This document shows positions 30,813 to 30,841 of a DNA stretch of 30,841 nucleotides, in pieces. The notes beneath the pieces are model-generated. The model saw only the letters and a list, made by a program, of their open reading frames with translations, was not told where the DNA came from and made no database searches. Origin of the DNA: VAZQ01 sp046733355 (lineage in GTDB: Bacteria > Pseudomonadota > Alphaproteobacteria > Rhizobiales > Xanthobacteraceae); the NCBI GenBank assembly GCA_046733355.1, contig JBKPOZ010000116.1:1-30841 (forward strand), in the 5' to 3' direction. The translations under genes and the position numbers were made by a program. Within the stretch, counting starts at the first letter, position 1. Each line of letters begins with the position of its first letter.

Positions 30813-30841
30813 ATGCAGAATCTGTTAGCGCGCGCGGAGCG
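30813..30841 (+). CDS. Start of a further gene, cut by the window end
   Basis: ATG 30813 opens MQNLLARAE and runs off the window, 38 nt after the DsrE-like stop. Nine codons are too few to identify it; the start is only plausible (weak upstream gtaag). Confidence 0.3.

Overview
The window looks like a chromosomal segment from a GC-rich alphaproteobacterium, probably of the Hyphomicrobiales (Bradyrhizobium/Rhodopseudomonas side). This rests on strongly G/C third positions, DUF2934, DUF4142 and MCDYSLM-type proteins, palindromic intergenic repeats of the kind common in that group, and candidate EcfG-type promoters. It is inferred from content only; no rRNA, tRNA, phage, IS transposase or CRISPR array was seen.

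Layout. (1) 1-4.9 kb, minus strand: a GTP cyclohydrolase II-like protein of the two-domain (URC1-type) class, then two damaged genes. One is a GGDEF/EAL protein with a single-base frameshift. The other is a HerA-type ATPase with two frameshifts and an internal segment of about 200 bp that reads on the opposite strand. (2) 4.9-5.3 kb: no protein gene, but a perfect 12-bp terminator stem and several hairpins that could be a small RNA on the plus strand. (3) 5.3-19.7 kb, minus strand: one long operon, glgE, treS-mak fusion, glgB, glgX, treZ, treY, DUF2934 gene, with mostly overlapping or abutting stop/start codons. (4) 19.95-21.9 kb, plus strand: malQ, divergent from glgE. A palindromic GGAACC-N16-GGTTCC site and a large hairpin repeat lie between them. 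(5) 22-23.9 kb: a secreted DUF4142 protein, a small MCDYSLM-type protein and a convergent Crp/Fnr regulator. (6) 24.0-25.4 kb: DUF971 protein and an NADP-dependent oxidoreductase, start and stop overlapping. (7) 25.6-30.8 kb, plus strand: a NitT/TauT-type ABC importer with two permeases, two ATPases and one binding protein, then a DsrE-like protein and the first codons of a further gene.

How the genes fit together. TreS isomerises trehalose to maltose, its fused maltokinase makes maltose 1-phosphate, GlgE adds maltosyl units to an alpha-glucan and GlgB branches it. GlgX debranches glucan, and TreY plus TreZ release trehalose from the linear chains. The operon therefore encodes a closed trehalose-glucan cycle; MalQ can reshuffle short maltodextrins. 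glgA, glgC, glgP and otsAB are not in the window. Candidate general-stress (EcfG-like) promoters precede glgE, malQ, the DUF4142 gene and the MCDYSLM gene, which would fit osmotic or desiccation stress.

The most interesting points are: (a) the two ATPases of the importer carry complementary defects that fall in one composite ATP site, suggesting an obligate heterodimer; (b) the ribosome-binding site of the DUF4142 gene is locked in a perfect 12-bp stem only in malQ read-through RNA, not in RNA from its own candidate promoter; (c) the bidirectional symmetric promoter candidate between glgE and malQ; (d) the small inversion inside the herA-like gene.
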